The notes: generated from the letters alone by a model not told the origin. 64,000 bases of DNA from Deltaproteobacteria bacterium HGW-Deltaproteobacteria-12 (GCA_002840565.1 PHBK01000010.1:213660-277659), one strand, 5' to 3'. Counted from the first letter of the stretch, positions 51,704 through 61,195 are shown. Numbers and translations are program-made.

Positions 51704-52957
51704 ATGGAAGAAAAAACAGTTCATCTCCTCATGAAAAGATTCCAGGATATAATCAAAGACGCCATCAAAGAGAGTTTGTCCGATATCTACATCACCGGCG
51801 GTCATCCCATGGTATCCAGAAAGAACGGTGTTATCCAATTTCACAACACCGTTAAATGGACCCATCAGGAGGTCGACGACTTTCTCCGCCAGCTCCTCAC
51901 TCCCCGGCAGCTCGAATTACTTCGGGAAAGAAAGTCCCTGGATTATGCGTTATCGGTCAATAAAGTCAGACTTAGAATGAACGCTTTTACAACAAACCGG
52001 GGGATGAGCCTGGCCATCCGTGTTCTTTCCGGTTATATACCGACAATCGATGAACTGAATTTGCATCCTTCTCTGGAAGAAATATCAAAAATCAGAACCG
52101 GTTTGATTTTAACATGCGGCGGCACAGGAGTAGGTAAAACCACCACCATTGCTGCAATCATCAACGCCATCAATACCAATCGACCAGCCCACATAATAAC
52201 TCTGGAGAATCCCATTGAGTACAGATTTCAATCAAAGAAGGCCTTCATTCAACAGAGGGAACTGGGCGCTCACATGCCCTCCTTTGCCCAGGGTTTGCTT
52301 GATGCCTTAAGGGAAAACCCCGATGTAATTGTCATCGGCGAGCTCAGGGAAACAGACACAATGCAGATTGCTCTGACAGCCGCAGAGTCGGGTCACCTGG
52401 TTATTGCCACGCTGCATGCATCCACCCCGGAGGAAGCTATTTACCGTCTGTGCAACACTGTTCCACCGGATGCCCAGAATGAAGTCCGTTACCAACTGGC
52501 TTCGACGCTGCAATGGCTGATTGTTCAGCAGCTGGTATATCTAAAAAAATTCAAAATTCGCGTACCACTTCTGACCATCGTCCGCGGTACGCAGGCAATC
52601 AAGAATACCATTCGGGAAAATAAATTGAATCAGCTGGAAAGTGCAATACAAATAGGTAAAAATGAGGGAATGTTCACATCGGCAAGCTATTTCTCTGACT
52701 ATCTGGAAAACCGCCAGAACTTTACATCTCCGGCACAGGTTTTCCGGCCCTCCGTAGAGACGGCAGATGAGGTAATCTATGAGTCGCCTCTAACCAAGGA
52801 CATTCCACTGCTAAAATCGCTTAAGCAACCGTCACCCGGAATCGGGAGCGAATCTATAATTATCAGATCCGAATATGACCGTGATGAAATAGAGACCATG
52901 CTTACCATCAACGAAGATGCATCGCTGCAGGAGCTTATACGAAAACTGGAATCTTAA
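51704..52957 (+). CDS. PilT/PilU-like type IV pilus ATPase
   Basis: A 417-residue secretion ATPase. Walker A is GGTGVGKTT (139-147), the Asp box ITLENPIEYRF, Walker B ENPDVIVIGELRETDTM, and the His box SGHLVIATLHAS. These are PilT features (retraction ATPase), but the AIRAGE signature is absent where it would lie. The C-terminal about 80 residues (from ESPLTKDIPLL) are an extra tail and may be regulatory. It is followed after 12 bases by a PilZ-domain gene. No other pilus genes are in the window. Confidence 0.85.
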   Translation: MEEKTVHLLMKRFQDIIKDAIKESLSDIYITGGHPMVSRKNGVIQFHNTVKWTHQEVDDFLRQLLTPRQLELLRERKSLDYALSVNKVRLRMNAFTTNRGMSLAIRVLSGYIPTIDELNLHPSLEEISKIRTGLILTCGGTGVGKTTTIAAIINAINTNRPAHIITLENPIEYRFQSKKAFIQQRELGAHMPSFAQGLLDALRENPDVIVIGELRETDTMQIALTAAESGHLVIATLHASTPEEAIYRLCNTVPPDAQNEVRYQLASTLQWLIVQQLVYLKKFKIRVPLLTIVRGTQAIKNTIRENKLNQLESAIQIGKNEGMFTSASYFSDYLENRQNFTSPAQVFRPSVETADEVIYESPLTKDIPLLKSLKQPSPGIGSESIIIRSEYDRDEIETMLTINEDASLQELIRKLES

Positions 52958-52969
52958 ACAGGGGGAGCT

Positions 52970-53503
52970 ATGAGCAGTAAAGACAAGAGAGAATTCCGGC
53001 GGGTAACAACTTTAATGCCCTTTGAAGTCCGACGAATTGATCCGCGGGAATACGCAAGCTATAGATGCCGCGTGTCCAGAGACACTATAGTCGTCGATGA
53101 GTCAACCCCTCCCCGGGTAAATGACGATGCTTTAAATCACTGGTTGAATATGCTCAACACCAAACTCGATTATCTGATCAGTCTTTCCTCCCCCAAGCAG
53201 TATGGTTCCTCCTTCATGGCTGTCGAACCGCTGAACATCAGCGGCAGCGGAATGAGCATTATAACCAAAGAGGCCTTTAATATAGACGATATTCTGGAAA
53301 TAAAGGTTGTAATTCAGATATATCCGGCAAAAGTGCTCTATCTTTATGGCAAGATTATCCGGTTTGAACAAACGCCGCACCTCTCCAACACTCGTACTTT
53401 GGGGATCGCTTTTCTGAACATGAACGAAGAAGTCAGAAACGAGATTTTAAAATTTGACTTTAAAAAACATAAAGAAAAACTGATCGAGAAAAAAATCTTC
53501 TGA
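52970..53503 (+). CDS. PilZ-domain protein (likely c-di-GMP-linked)
   Basis: A 177-residue protein whose second half shows a PilZ-like pattern: KREFRRV (RxxxR) at the start and NISGSGMSI (D/NxSxxG type) near residue 88, followed by beta-strands (YPAKVLYLYGKIIRFE). It may bind c-di-GMP and control the retraction ATPase, with which it shares an operon. The insertion between the two motifs is longer than in the minimal domain, so binding is not certain. Confidence 0.75.
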   Translation: MSSKDKREFRRVTTLMPFEVRRIDPREYASYRCRVSRDTIVVDESTPPRVNDDALNHWLNMLNTKLDYLISLSSPKQYGSSFMAVEPLNISGSGMSIITKEAFNIDDILEIKVVIQIYPAKVLYLYGKIIRFEQTPHLSNTRTLGIAFLNMNEEVRNEILKFDFKKHKEKLIEKKIF

Positions 53504-53538
53504 AAAACCATATGGCGTCCTCTGCCGTTTTGTTTTTC

Positions 53539-53573
53539 ATCCCGGGAATATATTTCATTTCAACCACCGGGAT
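53539..53573. terminator. Possible bidirectional terminator between PilZ gene and cysK
   Basis: ATCCCGG (53539-53545) pairs with CCGGGAT (53567-53573) across a 21-base loop at the convergent gene ends. No clear T run, so only probable. Confidence 0.3.
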
Positions 53574-54532
53574 CAACCACCGATCCCTTCGAACAAAACG
53601 GTTGAAAGGTAACGCTCACCGGCGTCGGGACAAATGACAACTATGGTTTTCCTGGTAAATTCGTTCAGTTTCGCTAAACGAATTGCCGCGGCCACAGCGG
53701 CGCCACACGATATGCCGACCAATATCCCCTCTTCCCGCGCCATCCTGCGGGCATAGTCGACTGCCTCCATACTATCCACAAGCTCCACACGGTCAACCAA
53801 AGACAAATCCAAGACATCAGGGATGAAACCGGCACCGATACCCTGAATTTTATGCGGTGAAGGTTTAAGCTCTTCGCCGGCCAGTTTTTGAGTAATAATC
53901 GGGCTTTCCTTTGGTTCTACGGCCACAGAGATGATCTTTTTGGGGGATTTCTTTTTAATGTAACGCGAAACTCCGCTGATTGTTCCGCCGGTGCCGACCC
54001 CCGCCACAATCACGTCCACTTTTCCATCTGTATCCTTCCAGATTTCCGGCCCTGTCGTCTTTTCATGAATGGCCGGATTGGCCGGATTTTTAAACTGCTG
54101 CGGCAGAAAATATTTCCGCGGATCGGCGGCGGCTATTTCTTCCGCCTTATTAATCGCCCCTTTCATTCCTTCCAAACCAGGAGTAAGCACCAGGTTGGCA
54201 CCGAATGCAGCGAGAACACGTCGCCGTTCGATGCTCATGGTTTCCGGCATGGTCAAGGTAAGTTTGTACCCCCGGGCCGCAGCAACATACGCCAGGGCAA
54301 TGCCCGTGTTACCGCTTGTTGGTTCTATTATCTCCACGCCCGGTTTAAGCAGCCCTCTCTTTTCGGCATCCCAGATCATGGCGGCACCGATGCGGCACTT
54401 CACCGAATAAGCGGGATTACGCCCTTCAATCTTGGCCAAAACGGTCGCTTTCGCTCCGGAAGTTATATGATTAAGCCTGACCAATGGCGTATTGCCGATA
54501 GACAGCGAATTATCTGCAAATATTTTTTTCAT
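53573..54532 (-). CDS. cysK: Cysteine synthase A
   Basis: A 319-residue PLP enzyme. The PLP Lys is in [11 protein letters not shown] (near 45); the substrate loop is [28 protein letters not shown] and [13 protein letters not shown] complete the CysK pattern. It forms cysteine from O-acetylserine and sulfide. AAGGAG precedes the ATG. It is the last gene of the Rrf2-mnmA-metY-cysK unit, separated from metY by a 71-base gap with a stem-loop. Confidence 0.95.
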   Translation of the reverse strand: MKKIFADNSLSIGNTPLVRLNHITSGAKATVLAKIEGRNPAYSVKCRIGAAMIWDAEKRGLLKPGVEIIEPTSGNTGIALAYVAAARGYKLTLTMPETMSIERRRVLAAFGANLVLTPGLEGMKGAINKAEEIAAADPRKYFLPQQFKNPANPAIHEKTTGPEIWKDTDGKVDVIVAGVGTGGTISGVSRYIKKKSPKKIISVAVEPKESPIITQKLAGEELKPSPHKIQGIGAGFIPDVLDLSLVDRVELVDSMEAVDYARRMAREEGILVGISCGAAVAAAIRLAKLNEFTRKTIVVICPDAGERYLSTVLFEGIGG

Positions 54533-54555
54533 AGCATTTCTCCTTGCCTTGATAA

Positions 54556-54594
54556 TTCGGGTAGAGATGCAGAATATGCTGGTACCTACCCGAA
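54556..54594. repeat. Stem-loop between metY and cysK
   Basis: TTCGGGTA (54556-54563) pairs perfectly with TACCCGAA (54587-54594) around a 23-base loop. It may tune the relative expression of metY and cysK (processing or partial termination). Confidence 0.45.
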
Positions 54595-54603
54595 AAATAA
54601 TAT

Positions 54604-55896
54604 TCAGGTTTTGGCCAGCGCCTGCTCGATATCAGCGATAATATCGTCAATATGCTCGATACCGATAGACAGGCGGATAAAATCCGGCGTCACGCCGGTC
54701 GCCAGCTGCTCTGCCGCTGATAATTGCTGATGCGTGGTTGTCGCCGGATGAATGGCCAGAGATTTGGCATCACCTATATTAGCCAGATGCGAGATCAATT
54801 GCAGTGAATCAATAAACTTCTTTCCCGCTTCGCTGCCGCCTTTGATGCCAAAACCGATAATTGCTCCGGCACCCCTGGGCAAATATCTGGCAGTTCTTTC
54901 TATCTCTGCTGAGGAAGCAAGACCCGGATAATTTACCCAGCTTACCTGGGGGTGCTTTTCCAGATGCTGCGCCACTGCCAGGGCATTTTCGGAATGACGC
55001 GGCATCCGCAAATGCAGTGTTTCCAGCCCCTGCAGGAACAGGAAGGAATTAAACGGCGACAGAGCCGGGCCCAAATCACGCAGCAGCAGGACACGGGCCT
55101 TGGTAATGTAGGCAATGTTACCCATTGGCTTTAATGCTTCGACAAATTCAAGTCCGTGATAACTGGGATCGGCATCCGCTATTAGAGGAAATTTACCATT
55201 GGTCCAATCGAATTTCCCGGAATCAACAATAATGCCGCCCAGAGAAGTGCCGTGCCCGCCGATAAACTTCGTTGCCGAATAGACGATAATATCGACGCCA
55301 AAATCAAAAGGACGGAGAAGATACGGAGAAACCGTGTTGTCCAGAACAAAGGGAATGCCGTTTTTATGAGCCACCGCGGCGATGCCTGTGAGGTCGGCAA
55401 CATCGAGCTTCGGATTGCCGATGGATTCGGCATAAACAGCCTTTGTTTTGGGAGTAACAGCTTTTTCCAGCGCCGGTAAATTGTTTGATGGGACAAAGTT
55501 GACTTTAATGCCCAAACGGGGAAAAGTGTAGTGAAACAAGGTGTAAGTTCCCCCATAGAGATTATCGGCAGAGACAATTTCATCACCGGCCTGAGCAATA
55601 TTCAGCAGGGAAAGCGTTATGGCTGCCTGGCCGCTGGCGACTGCCAGCGCCCCTACACCGCCATCCAGCAAAGCAATTCTTTTTTCGAGCACATCAGTTG
55701 TCGGGTTCATCAATCGCGTATAGATGTTGCCGAACTCGGCAAGGCCGAAAAGCCGCGCGGCATGGTCAGTGTCTTTAAATTGATAGGACGTTGTCTGATA
55801 AATGGGAACCGCCCTGGAACCGGTTGCCGGATCCGGTTCCTGCCCGCCGTGTAAAACTAAAGTTTCGATTTTAAGTTGGCTGTCCAATATGCTCAT
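54604..55896 (-). CDS. metY: O-acetylhomoserine sulfhydrylase / aminocarboxypropyltransferase
   Basis: A 430-residue PLP enzyme of the Cys/Met metabolism family. [31 protein letters not shown] (PLP Lys) and [14 protein letters not shown] near the end are typical of MetY. It makes homocysteine from O-acetylhomoserine and sulfide, by direct sulfhydrylation. AAGGAG is 6 bases upstream of the start. It sits between mnmA and cysK, all sulfide- or cysteine-related. Confidence 0.93.
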   Translation of the reverse strand: MSILDSQLKIETLVLHGGQEPDPATGSRAVPIYQTTSYQFKDTDHAARLFGLAEFGNIYTRLMNPTTDVLEKRIALLDGGVGALAVASGQAAITLSLLNIAQAGDEIVSADNLYGGTYTLFHYTFPRLGIKVNFVPSNNLPALEKAVTPKTKAVYAESIGNPKLDVADLTGIAAVAHKNGIPFVLDNTVSPYLLRPFDFGVDIIVYSATKFIGGHGTSLGGIIVDSGKFDWTNGKFPLIADADPSYHGLEFVEALKPMGNIAYITKARVLLLRDLGPALSPFNSFLFLQGLETLHLRMPRHSENALAVAQHLEKHPQVSWVNYPGLASSAEIERTARYLPRGAGAIIGFGIKGGSEAGKKFIDSLQLISHLANIGDAKSLAIHPATTTHQQLSAAEQLATGVTPDFIRLSIGIEHIDDIIADIEQALAKT

Positions 55897-55906
55897 CTTC
55901 CGCTCC

Positions 55907-56995
55907 TTAAGGGTTGACGTCTCTGGTTACTTCCTCAATTACTCCTCCGCCGAGCACCTCATCTCCGCAATAAAGTACCACCGCCTGCCCGGGTGTAATT
56001 GATTCCTGCTTTTCCTCAAAAAGCACCCGCAATCTTCCGCCTTCTCTGGCAACCGTGCAGCGCGCCGGTTTTTTTCGATAGCGGATTTTGGCTTCAACTT
56101 TATCGGGCAGTTCCGCAGTCAGGAGATTAATATCTCCGGCAATAAGGCCGGCTGAGTATAAATCGTTTTTTTCACCCACAACAATTTTGTTTTTCACCGC
56201 ATCAATTTCCACGACATAAAGCGGCGTCCTGGCGCTAATGCCCAGACCGCCGCGCTGACCGATGGTGTAATAGATGATTCCCTTATGCCGGCCTAAAATC
56301 TGCCCCGTTTTATCCACAATATCACCGGCGACGAAAGGTACATTTCGTTCCTGAAAAAACTGTCCGTAACTGCCCTGGGTGACAAAACAAATATCCTGAC
56401 TTTCCGCTTTCTGCGCCACATGCAGGCCGGCTTTTTTGGTCAGCGCGCGGACTTCTTCTTTATTCAACCCTCCCAAGGGGAAAAGAATAGAAGCTAAATC
56501 AGCGGCCGCAATCGGATAGAGAAAATAGGTCTGATCTTTGATTCTGTCTTTAGGACGCAGCAGACGCCAGTCTTCCCCCTGCTTTTCAATCCGGGCGTAG
56601 TGGCCGGTGGCCAAATAATCAAAACCCATCCCGCGGGCTTTGCCCAAAAGCGATCCGAATTTTAAAAAGCGATTGCAATCTATACAGGGATTCGGTGTCC
56701 GGCCGCGCCGGTACTCGGATGTAAATTTACCAATCACGCGTTCTTCCATTTCTCCCGCAAAATCAAAAACAAAATGAGGTATCTGCAACTGGTCACATAC
56801 TCTTTTGGCATCGTCAATAGCATCAAGGCCGCAACAGCGGGTGCGATCGCCGTCTTCGCGAATACCCAGGCACATTGTCACACCGGTCACATCATAACCC
56901 GCCTCTTTGAGCAGGCATGCCGCCGCCGAAGAATCGACTCCGCCGCTCATCGCGGCTAATACTTTTTTCTTTCCGGCAGTTCGGGTTATGTCCAT
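55907..56995 (-). CDS. mnmA: tRNA-specific 2-thiouridylase MnmA
   Basis: A 362-residue enzyme with the PP-loop [15 protein letters not shown] (14-28), the first catalytic Cys in [17 protein letters not shown] and the second in [10 protein letters not shown]. It puts sulfur on U34 of Lys, Glu and Gln tRNAs. Its start is 15 bases after the Rrf2 gene, so both are on one transcript. Length normal. Confidence 0.95.
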   Translation of the reverse strand: MDITRTAGKKKVLAAMSGGVDSSAAACLLKEAGYDVTGVTMCLGIREDGDRTRCCGLDAIDDAKRVCDQLQIPHFVFDFAGEMEERVIGKFTSEYRRGRTPNPCIDCNRFLKFGSLLGKARGMGFDYLATGHYARIEKQGEDWRLLRPKDRIKDQTYFLYPIAAADLASILFPLGGLNKEEVRALTKKAGLHVAQKAESQDICFVTQGSYGQFFQERNVPFVAGDIVDKTGQILGRHKGIIYYTIGQRGGLGISARTPLYVVEIDAVKNKIVVGEKNDLYSAGLIAGDINLLTAELPDKVEAKIRYRKKPARCTVAREGGRLRVLFEEKQESITPGQAVVLYCGDEVLGGGVIEEVTRDVNP

Positions 56996-57010
56996 AAAAT
57001 CGTGTCCGTC

Positions 57011-57451
57011 TTAAATATTACTTTTCAGGTTATTTTCCGCTTTTTGCCGCCGCTCCTGGACCAGATCAGCCAAGGTAATGGAACCAAGAGTTTCGCTGAT
57101 TTTATCACTCACGCAAGACCAGACGTCCCTCGTCGGACACGTGCTGGCGCGCAAACAGTCCTGAGGGTTTCTTACGCAATCCACCAGACTGATGTCCCCT
57201 TCGAGGGCATCATAAATGTCCTTCACGCTGATCTGCTCCGGCGGTCTGATCAGAACATATCCACCGTGAGCACCGCGGGTTGACTGGATCAAGCCGGCGC
57301 TGCGCAATGAAATTACGATAATACTCAGGTACTTTTCCGAGATATCTTCTCTCCGGGCAATATCTTTTAAAAACACAGGGGCCTTCCCGTAATTATCGGC
57401 CAAATCTGCCATCATCCGCACCCCGTATCTTGACCTGGTGGATATTTTCAT
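57011..57451 (-). CDS. Rrf2 family transcriptional regulator (IscR/CymR-like)
   Basis: A 146-residue regulator. The winged helix covers 1-70 (RYGVRMMADLADNYGKAP, ISEKYLSIIVISLRSAGLIQSTRGAHGGY). Three Cys lie in the C-terminal part: CVRNPQDCLRASTC, compatible with a [2Fe-2S] cluster like that of IscR. The operon (mnmA, metY, cysK) points to control of sulfur or cysteine supply, as for CymR. ATG 57451 is used; an upstream TTG is also in frame. The promoter and a palindrome at 57477-57495 lie upstream, suggesting self-control. Confidence 0.9.
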   Translation of the reverse strand: MKISTRSRYGVRMMADLADNYGKAPVFLKDIARREDISEKYLSIIVISLRSAGLIQSTRGAHGGYVLIRPPEQISVKDIYDALEGDISLVDCVRNPQDCLRASTCPTRDVWSCVSDKISETLGSITLADLVQERRQKAENNLKSNI

Positions 57452-57476
57452 CAATCGTCCCGCCGCCCGCTGTATA

Positions 57477-57495
57477 TACTATCGTTTTGCTAGTA
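57477..57495. promoter_or_regulatory. Operator-like palindrome of the Rrf2 operon
   Basis: TACTA-TCGTTTTGC-TAGTA, a 19-base interrupted inverted repeat that overlaps the -10 region of the promoter at 57494-57522 and lies 26 bases upstream of the gene start. Binding by the encoded Rrf2 protein is inferred. Confidence 0.5.
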
Positions 57496-57522
57496 ATTAA
57501 CCCCGCACTATTCTTTTGTCAA
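57494..57522 (-). promoter_or_regulatory. Promoter of the Rrf2-mnmA-metY-cysK operon
   Basis: On the minus strand TTGACA (57522-57517), 17-base spacer, TAATTA (57499-57494). The -35 is perfect and the -10 partial; it directs transcription of the regulator gene. Confidence 0.6.
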
Positions 57523-57649
57523 GCAGTTTTTCTGATTCCGGCAAATGATCCTTTACCTGTACAAGCTAATACAATTACCTTGACTGCTTTTATCTTTATC
57601 CTGTAGTAATTTTGCAGTCTCTCAAAAGCGGTTATTAGGTTTCCCGGAT

Positions 57650-58627
57650 ATGTCGATTATCGAAACAAAAGCCCTGACTAAAACCTACGGACGGATAAAA
57701 GCCGTCCGTGGCATTGATTTGCATATCGAAAAAGGCGAGATATTCGGGCTGCTCGGCCCCAACGGCGCCGGCAAAACCACCACTATCGGAATGCTCTGCA
57801 CGATTATCCAGCCGACAGCGGGCAGCGCTTTCATTGCCGGCTATGACATTGCGAAAAATCCTGCAGAAGTACGGCGCAACGTGGGCATCGTTTTCCAGGA
57901 TCCCACGCTGGACACCGTTCTCACGGGACGCGAAAACCTCGAGCTTCACGCGCGCCTCTATGGCATTTCGGGCGCTTTACGGGAAAAACGAATAAGCGAA
58001 ATGCTGGAGCTGGTTGATCTTGAAGAGCGCAGCAATGATCTAACCCGCACTTACTCGGGCGGAATGCGCCGCAGGCTGGAACTGGCGCGCGGCCTGCTGC
58101 ACCGGCCGGCGGCGCTCTTTCTGGATGAACCGACCCTCGGCCTGGATCCGCAAACCCGTGCGCGGATCTGGGATTACATTAAAAAGATGGCGCAAAAAGA
58201 ACAGACAACCGTTGTCCTTACCACCCATTATATGGAGGAGGCGGAAAGGGTTTGCAACCGCGTGGGCATCATCGATCACGGTCAGATCATAGCGCTGGAT
58301 GAACCGGATAATCTGAAGGAATCAATGGGAGGCGATCTGGTATTAATCAGGGCCAAAGAACCGCCCGTACCAAAAATAGAGGCACTGCCCTACGTGAAGA
58401 AAGTGACAACCGGTGCGGGTACGATAGAGATAACCATGAAAGATGCCCATCTGCACCTGCCCGAACTGCTTTCCATAATTACTGCTGTGGAATGCGTGGA
58501 AATAAGAGTGCCCGCGCTCAGCGACGTGTTCATCCGTCTTACCGGCCGTGACATTCGGGAAGATTCTGCGGAAGACTCCGGCAGTTGGGTTGATTCCGTG
58601 GCGCGCTACCGCCAGAGGGGGAATTGA
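57650..58627 (+). CDS. ABC transporter ATP-binding protein (DrrA-like)
   Basis: A 325-residue ABC ATPase. Walker A is GPNGAGKTT, signature YSGGMRRRLELARGL, Walker B LFLDEPTLGLD, switch His in TTHYMEEAERV. The group is that of DrrA/NatA exporters. The C-terminal 30 residues (DIREDSAEDSGSWVDSVARYRQRGN) are unusual and charged. The permease gene starts 4 bases after the stop. Confidence 0.93.
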   Translation: MSIIETKALTKTYGRIKAVRGIDLHIEKGEIFGLLGPNGAGKTTTIGMLCTIIQPTAGSAFIAGYDIAKNPAEVRRNVGIVFQDPTLDTVLTGRENLELHARLYGISGALREKRISEMLELVDLEERSNDLTRTYSGGMRRRLELARGLLHRPAALFLDEPTLGLDPQTRARIWDYIKKMAQKEQTTVVLTTHYMEEAERVCNRVGIIDHGQIIALDEPDNLKESMGGDLVLIRAKEPPVPKIEALPYVKKVTTGAGTIEITMKDAHLHLPELLSIITAVECVEIRVPALSDVFIRLTGRDIREDSAEDSGSWVDSVARYRQRGN

Positions 58628-58631
58628 AAAG

Positions 58632-59396
58632 ATGAACGGGGAGCGCCTGCAGAAAGAATTACAGGGTATTTATGCCGTCTGGTGGCGGGAGTTAAAAGTC
58701 TTCCAGCGGGAGAAAAGCAGGATTGTCTCCAGCATCGTCCAGCCGCTCATGTGGCTTTTCCTGTTTGGCACCGGTATCGGGGCGGGCGTCAGCGTCGGCG
58801 ATCTCAATTACCGGGACTACATCTATCCCGGCGTACTGACGATGTCCGTGCTCTTTGGATCGGTTTTCTTCGGCCTCTACATCGTCTGGGACCGCAAGCT
58901 GGACGTGCTTAAGGCCGTGCTGGTGGCGCCGGTGTCGCGCATCAGCATCTTCCTGGGCAAAGTTCTGGGCGGCTGCACGGACGTCATGCTGCAGATCATC
59001 ATTCTCTTTCTGTTCTCTTTTTTGTTCCCCTCCATCAACCCGGGGGGTATCCCGCTGGCCTTCGTCTTTTTGCTTACAACATCGATTGCCCTGGTCTCCA
59101 TGGGCCTGGCTATCGGCTCTCTGCTCGAAAGCCTGGAAGGATTTCAGGTTATTTCTTCCTTCCTTGTTTTCCCGCTCTTTTTCCTTTCCGGCGCACTGTT
59201 TCCAATTGACGAAAAGCTCCCCGGCTGGCTTACGGGACTGGTTAAAATAAACCCGCTGACCTATGCCGTGGACGGCGTCAGAGGAGCACTGCTCAACCTG
59301 AATGTTTTTCCTCTTTATCTTGATTTTGGCGTCATAGCCTTCTTCGCCCTGATTATGTTCGGGTCGGGCAGCGTTCTCTTCGGCCGGATGAAATAG
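58632..59396 (+). CDS. ABC-2 type transporter permease (DrrB-like)
   Basis: A 254-residue membrane protein with six hydrophobic segments, the ABC-2 type permease domain, and LIVMFSG-like region FFLSGALFPIDEKLPGWL near 190 that is typical of DrrB. Exports hydrophobic compounds, lipids or drugs; substrate unknown. ATG 58632 is preferred over the longer frame that overlaps the ATPase. A terminator follows. Confidence 0.9.
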   Translation: MNGERLQKELQGIYAVWWRELKVFQREKSRIVSSIVQPLMWLFLFGTGIGAGVSVGDLNYRDYIYPGVLTMSVLFGSVFFGLYIVWDRKLDVLKAVLVAPVSRISIFLGKVLGGCTDVMLQIIILFLFSFLFPSINPGGIPLAFVFLLTTSIALVSMGLAIGSLLESLEGFQVISSFLVFPLFFLSGALFPIDEKLPGWLTGLVKINPLTYAVDGVRGALLNLNVFPLYLDFGVIAFFALIMFGSGSVLFGRMK

Positions 59397-59467
59397 TCTT
59401 TTTAGCTGTTATGAACTGCTCTGTATGATTACTAATGGCAAGGCTCTGAAAGGTGGCGATGGTGACG

Positions 59468-59490
59468 GCCGATATTGCTTCAATATCGGC
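59468..59490 (+). terminator. Rho-independent terminator after the ABC exporter
   Basis: Perfect 10-bp stem GCCGATATTG / CAATATCGGC with a CTT loop, followed by ATATTTTTA. Confidence 0.8.
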
Positions 59491-59595
59491 ATATTTTTAC
59501 TTCTGATGATCATTTAAACTGCATATTTTTATTATATCGTACCTATCGAAAAAACAGCCGGAGCATTAGCGCTCGATTATATGTTTTTGTTCGCT

Positions 59596-59853
59596 TCATC
59601 GGTAAATATCTTTGCGATGTCCGACCTTTACTATCCAAACTGTAAATTCTTTATCCTGAACAGAATAGACTATTCTGTAATGACCATGGCGGATGCGATA
59701 TCTTTCTTGTCCTGTGAGTTTTTCGTGGCCGTGCGGCCTCGGGTCATTTGCAAGAGCCTGGATGCGAACTATAATCTTCCGGAGATCTTTCTTTGGTATT
59801 GCACGAAAATCCTTTTCAACAGATTCTTTAAAATAGATTTTATATTCGGCCAT
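59596..59853 (-). CDS. RelE/ParE-family toxin
   Basis: An 85-residue protein matching the RelE/ParE mRNA interferase or gyrase-poison fold: YFKESVEKDFRAIPKKDLRKII, then LTGQERYRIRHGHYRIVYSV and VKVGHRKDIYR. Basic residues (R in RYRIRHG, K in VWIVKVGHRKD) are those used by RelE. It is the second gene after its antitoxin, overlapping it by 14 bases. Confidence 0.9.
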   Translation of the reverse strand: MAEYKIYFKESVEKDFRAIPKKDLRKIIVRIQALANDPRPHGHEKLTGQERYRIRHGHYRIVYSVQDKEFTVWIVKVGHRKDIYR

Positions 59854-60073
59854 CTTTTTTCAGCCTCTTGATCATCGCTTCGTAGCTAATCAGCGGCTCT
59901 TTGGCTCTTGCTTCGAAAGCCGCAATATCTTCGGCGTCCTCGGCAAGGGATTCTTTGATGGCATCATTCACGAGTTTCGAGATCGACTGCGTGGTTTCGA
60001 CCGCTTTCAATCGTAATGCTTTGTGCAATTCCGGATCTATATAAACTGTTGCACGCATTGCTGCCGTTCCCAT
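59840..60073 (-). CDS. Ribbon-helix-helix antitoxin (partner of RelE)
   Basis: A 77-residue protein: ribbon-helix-helix at the N-terminus (MRATVYIDPELHKALRLKAVETTQ) and a helical C-terminus (about 45-77) that would wrap the toxin. GGAGGTGATATT precedes the ATG. It overlaps the toxin gene, and the operator at 60093-60122 is upstream. Confidence 0.88.
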   Translation of the reverse strand: MGTAAMRATVYIDPELHKALRLKAVETTQSISKLVNDAIKESLAEDAEDIAAFEARAKEPLISYEAMIKRLKKDGRI

Positions 60074-60092
60074 AATATCACCTCCTTTAACG

Positions 60093-60122
60093 TTGTGTCA
60101 CTATAGCACTAAAACGTCACAA
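60093..60122. promoter_or_regulatory. Operator-like inverted repeat of the toxin-antitoxin operon
   Basis: TTGTG (60093-60097) and CACAA (60118-60122) flank a TATAGT box read on the minus strand (the likely -10 for the operon); the repeat lies 20 bases upstream of the antitoxin ATG. Binding by the antitoxin is inferred. Confidence 0.45.
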
Positions 60123-60146
60123 CAGCAATATTTTTTATCGTGGATA

Positions 60147-60168
60147 GCCGGAGCGCAGTGATCGGCTG
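60147..60168. repeat. Stem-loop repeat copy 1 (downstream of the hydrolase gene)
   Basis: AGCCG ... CGGCT pairing around GAGCGCAGTGAT. Sixteen bases, GCGCAGTGATCGGCTG (60153-60168), are shared with 61169-61184 at the other side of the alpha/beta hydrolase gene. Confidence 0.6.
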
Positions 60169-60209
60169 GATCGAATTGCGCTGTTTGAGCAGCACCGGCT
60201 CATTTATTT

Positions 60210-61106
60210 CTATTTATTTCCAATGCCGGCTTGCACAGCATGCTGAGAAATTGCTTCTGCTATTTCCGTCCAAACCCCTTTGGGCATGTCATGTCCCATT
60301 CCATTAATGATCAATAAACCTGCTCCCGGTATCACCCGGGCGGTATCTTTTCCCCCTTCTGCCGGTATCAGCGGATCATCCGCGCCATGAATTACAAGTG
60401 TTGGAACTGTAACAGACGAAAGCGCCGGCCTGCGATCGCCATTGGCAATAATAGCTATATTTTGACGTGCCATTCCCTGCGGGTAATACGAGCGATCATA
60501 GCTCATCTCTATGAACGTTCGTGCTCTCTTTTCCTCAAACGGAAACCCGGGACTCCAAATCTTCCGCCAAATATCCAGATTATGCTCAACATACGCTCCG
60601 CGCTCCTGTGGCATAGGCGCTAGAACAGCAGCAAGCGCGTCCGGTTTTCCCTGCGGAAGATCAGGATTTCCAGTGGTTGACATTATTGAAGTCAGACTCA
60701 GGACATGTTTTGGATGTCGACAGGCGATAACCTGGGCTATCATGCCGCCCATGGAAGCACCGCAGATATGCGCTTTTTCAATGCCCAAAGCAGCAAGCAA
60801 ACCGACGGCGTCATCTGCCATATCATCAAGAGAATATGCTGATTCCACAGGCTTGCCTTCCATTAAAGCGTTGATCGCGACTTGAAAGTCCGGAATTCCT
60901 GCTTCATCAAATTTAGTCGAAAGACCTGCATCCCTGTTGTCAAATCGAATCACATAGTAACCTTTTTTTACCAATAACTTGCAGAATTCAACATCCCAAA
61001 AAAACAACTGAGCGCCATTGCCGGCAATTAATAGTAATGCAGGGAATGAACTATCTCCAAAGGTATCATACTCAATTTGAATTCCATTAGCTGTCACATT
61101 TGGCAT
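60210..61106 (-). CDS. Alpha/beta hydrolase
   Basis: A 298-residue hydrolase. The nucleophile elbow is CGASMGGMIAQ (Ser), the acid is likely D in HGADDPLIPAEGG, and the His is in GMGHDMPKGV. LLIAGNGAQLFFWDVEFC is the oxyanion region. Similar to epoxide hydrolase/carboxylesterase-like or homoserine-acetyltransferase-related branches; the substrate is unknown. No signal peptide. It is flanked by two copies of a stem-loop repeat. Confidence 0.85.
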   Translation of the reverse strand: MPNVTANGIQIEYDTFGDSSFPALLLIAGNGAQLFFWDVEFCKLLVKKGYYVIRFDNRDAGLSTKFDEAGIPDFQVAINALMEGKPVESAYSLDDMADDAVGLLAALGIEKAHICGASMGGMIAQVIACRHPKHVLSLTSIMSTTGNPDLPQGKPDALAAVLAPMPQERGAYVEHNLDIWRKIWSPGFPFEEKRARTFIEMSYDRSYYPQGMARQNIAIIANGDRRPALSSVTVPTLVIHGADDPLIPAEGGKDTARVIPGAGLLIINGMGHDMPKGVWTEIAEAISQHAVQAGIGNK

Positions 61107-61157
61107 CGCCTATTCCTTTTCCTGAATTGCCATATTTACATCGACCCGCAACGAAAA

Positions 61158-61184
61158 GCCGATCCGGGGCGCAGTGATCGGCTG
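61158..61184. repeat. Stem-loop repeat copy 2 (upstream of the hydrolase gene)
   Basis: AGCCGAT ... ATCGGCT perfect 7-bp stem around CCGGGGCGCAGTG. The second half is identical to that of copy 1. Confidence 0.6.
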
Positions 61185-61195
61185 CATTGCCCTCG

